DNA of 6,121 bases from an uncultured Pseudomonadota bacterium (lineage in GTDB: Bacteria; Pseudomonadota; Gammaproteobacteria; Burkholderiales; Rhodocyclaceae). The position numbers were made by a program, and so were the translations under genes. This document shows, in pieces, positions 5,203-6,121 of the stretch (its first letter is position 1; the number at the start of each line of letters is the position of its first letter). Below the pieces are notes generated by a model. It was not told the origin of the DNA. It saw nothing but the letters and a program-made list of their open reading frames with translations, and ran no database searches. The stretch is from contig CAJAHZ010000456.1 in assembly GCA_903939665.1 (NCBI GenBank), positions 1 through 6,121 of the forward strand, read 5' to 3'.

Positions 5203-6121
5203 TGCGGCGAGTTGCGCTCGCCATTACTCTGATTGCCGTCTGTACGACGGGGCCAGCGGTGCCCGCTGCGGGCGACCGGCCCACGACACCCGCTACATTT
5301 TCTGACTCCGGCCCCGAACCGCAACTCTCCCGGATTTTTCGCGAGATCGAGAAGAACCACTTCGACACTGCGCTGGAACAGACCGAACTACTGCTCCGGC
5401 AATACCCGAACTTTCGTCTGGGCCACCTGATCAAGGGCGATTTGCTGCTCTCTCGCAGCAGGCCGATCCTGACGCTGGGTAACGCCGACAACGCCCCTCA
5501 GGAAAAACTCTCCGATTTGCGCGATGAAGCGGCTGCCCGTCTCAAAGCCTACCGTGACAAGCCGGCCACGACGAACAACGTGCCGCGTTACCTGCTGCAA
5601 ATGCAAGCGGATCAGAAGCACGCAATTGTCGTCGACACGCAAAAATCGCGGCTCTACCTTTACCAGAACGACAATGGCCGACCGCGCTTCGTCGCCGACT
5701 ACTACATCACGCACGGCAAACTCGGCGCCGACAAGATGCGCGAGGGCGACAAAAAAACACCGGTCGGTGTTTATCACGTCACATCCAGCCTGCCGCTCAA
5801 GAAACTCGGCGATTTTTACGGCAGTGGCGCGTTCCCGATCAACTACCCCAACGAATGGGACAAGCGGCAGGGAAGAAACGGACACGGCATCTGGCTGCAC
5901 GGCACGCCGTCCGACACCTTCTCACGCCCGCCGAAAGCCTCCGACGGCTGCGTCGTACTGGCCAACAACGACCTCGACGCGCTGTCGAAGAATCTGCAGG
6001 TTGGGCTCACCCCGGTCATCATCAGCAATTCGATCGAATGGCTTTCCTTTGACGACTGGCAAGCCGAACGCAGCGCACTCAACAAAAAAATCGATGACTG
6101 GCGCGCTGACTGGGAAAGCAA
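5202..6121 (+). CDS. L,D-transpeptidase family protein (YkuD domain), partial at the window's right edge
   Basis: The frame is open from the ATG at 5202 to the window end: 306 complete codons and no stop, so the C-terminus is missing. Residues 1 to about 23 are a signal peptide (MRRVALAITLIAV, cleavage probably near the AVPAA run). About 42-85 is a TPR-like helical unit. The YkuD catalytic domain spans about 140-265: it begins HAIVVDTQKSRLYLYQ, contains TPVGVY (186-191) and the active-site pair H233 (IWLHGTP) and C250 (SDGCVVLAN). The family pattern usually has S/T-H-G-C; here D248 replaces the histidine. YkuD enzymes cross-link peptidoglycan stem peptides, attach or detach Braun-type lipoprotein, or, in Csd6, trim tetrapeptides. 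Which of these applies cannot be told. The last visible residues (DDWRADW) look like the start of an NTF2-like domain. AGGAA at 5186-5190, 11 bases before the ATG and inside the upstream gene, plus the one-base overlap, suggest translational coupling. The family is secure; the exact reaction is open. Confidence 0.93.
   Translation, partial: MRRVALAITLIAVCTTGPAVPAAGDRPTTPATFSDSGPEPQLSRIFREIEKNHFDTALEQTELLLRQYPNFRLGHLIKGDLLLSRSRPILTLGNADNAPQEKLSDLRDEAAARLKAYRDKPATTNNVPRYLLQMQADQKHAIVVDTQKSRLYLYQNDNGRPRFVADYYITHGKLGADKMREGDKKTPVGVYHVTSSLPLKKLGDFYGSGAFPINYPNEWDKRQGRNGHGIWLHGTPSDTFSRPPKASDGCVVLANNDLDALSKNLQVGLTPVIISNSIEWLSFDDWQAERSALNKKIDDWRADWES

Noticed and set aside
5238..5240. Cysteine 13 in the transpeptidase signal peptide as a lipoprotein anchor
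   Set aside because: The preceding residues I-A-V do not fit a lipobox, which needs Gly, Ala or Ser just before the cysteine; a signal peptidase I site near AVPAA fits better.

Overview
The window reads as a gene-dense, GC-rich bacterial chromosome segment. It most likely comes from a betaproteobacterium, possibly in or near the Rhodocyclales (Dechloromonas/Azonexus type). That placement is an inference from the proteins: a type I DnaJ, a CysS whose metal-site and KMSKS residues sit at the same positions as in E. coli, and a periplasmic TPR protein beside an L,D-transpeptidase-family gene. I see no rRNA, tRNA, CRISPR array, insertion sequence, phage gene or attachment site.

Layout. Positions 1-31 are the tail of an upstream spacer. 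dnaJ (32-1174, +) follows and ends at a strong intrinsic terminator (1194-1231). A 191-base spacer leads to a single gene for an exported branched-chain-amino-acid-type substrate-binding protein (1366-2514, +). A symmetric hairpin (2530-2564) lies between that gene and cysS (2583-3956, -), which converge, and it probably terminates both. The divergent spacer 3957-4077 must hold the promoters of cysS and of the rightward gene pair, and it contains a hairpin in the cysS leader. The pair is an exported TPR protein with a long Pro/Ala/Lys linker and an NTF2-like C-terminal domain (4078-5202, +). It overlaps by one base an exported YkuD-fold L,D-transpeptidase-family gene (5202 onward, +) that runs off the right edge.

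How the genes relate. dnaJ (chaperone), the substrate-binding protein (solute binding) and cysS (tRNA charging) are separate transcription units with no evident common pathway. The last two genes look like an envelope operon. Both products appear exported and both start with a similar TPR-like unit. The first ends in an NTF2-like domain, and the visible end of the second looks like the start of the same kind of domain. The simplest reading is two proteins working together at the peptidoglycan.

Novelty. Most of the window is ordinary housekeeping sequence and I see no clear undescribed system. The TPR/transpeptidase pair, with its shared domain plan and variant active-site motif, is the part most worth a second look.
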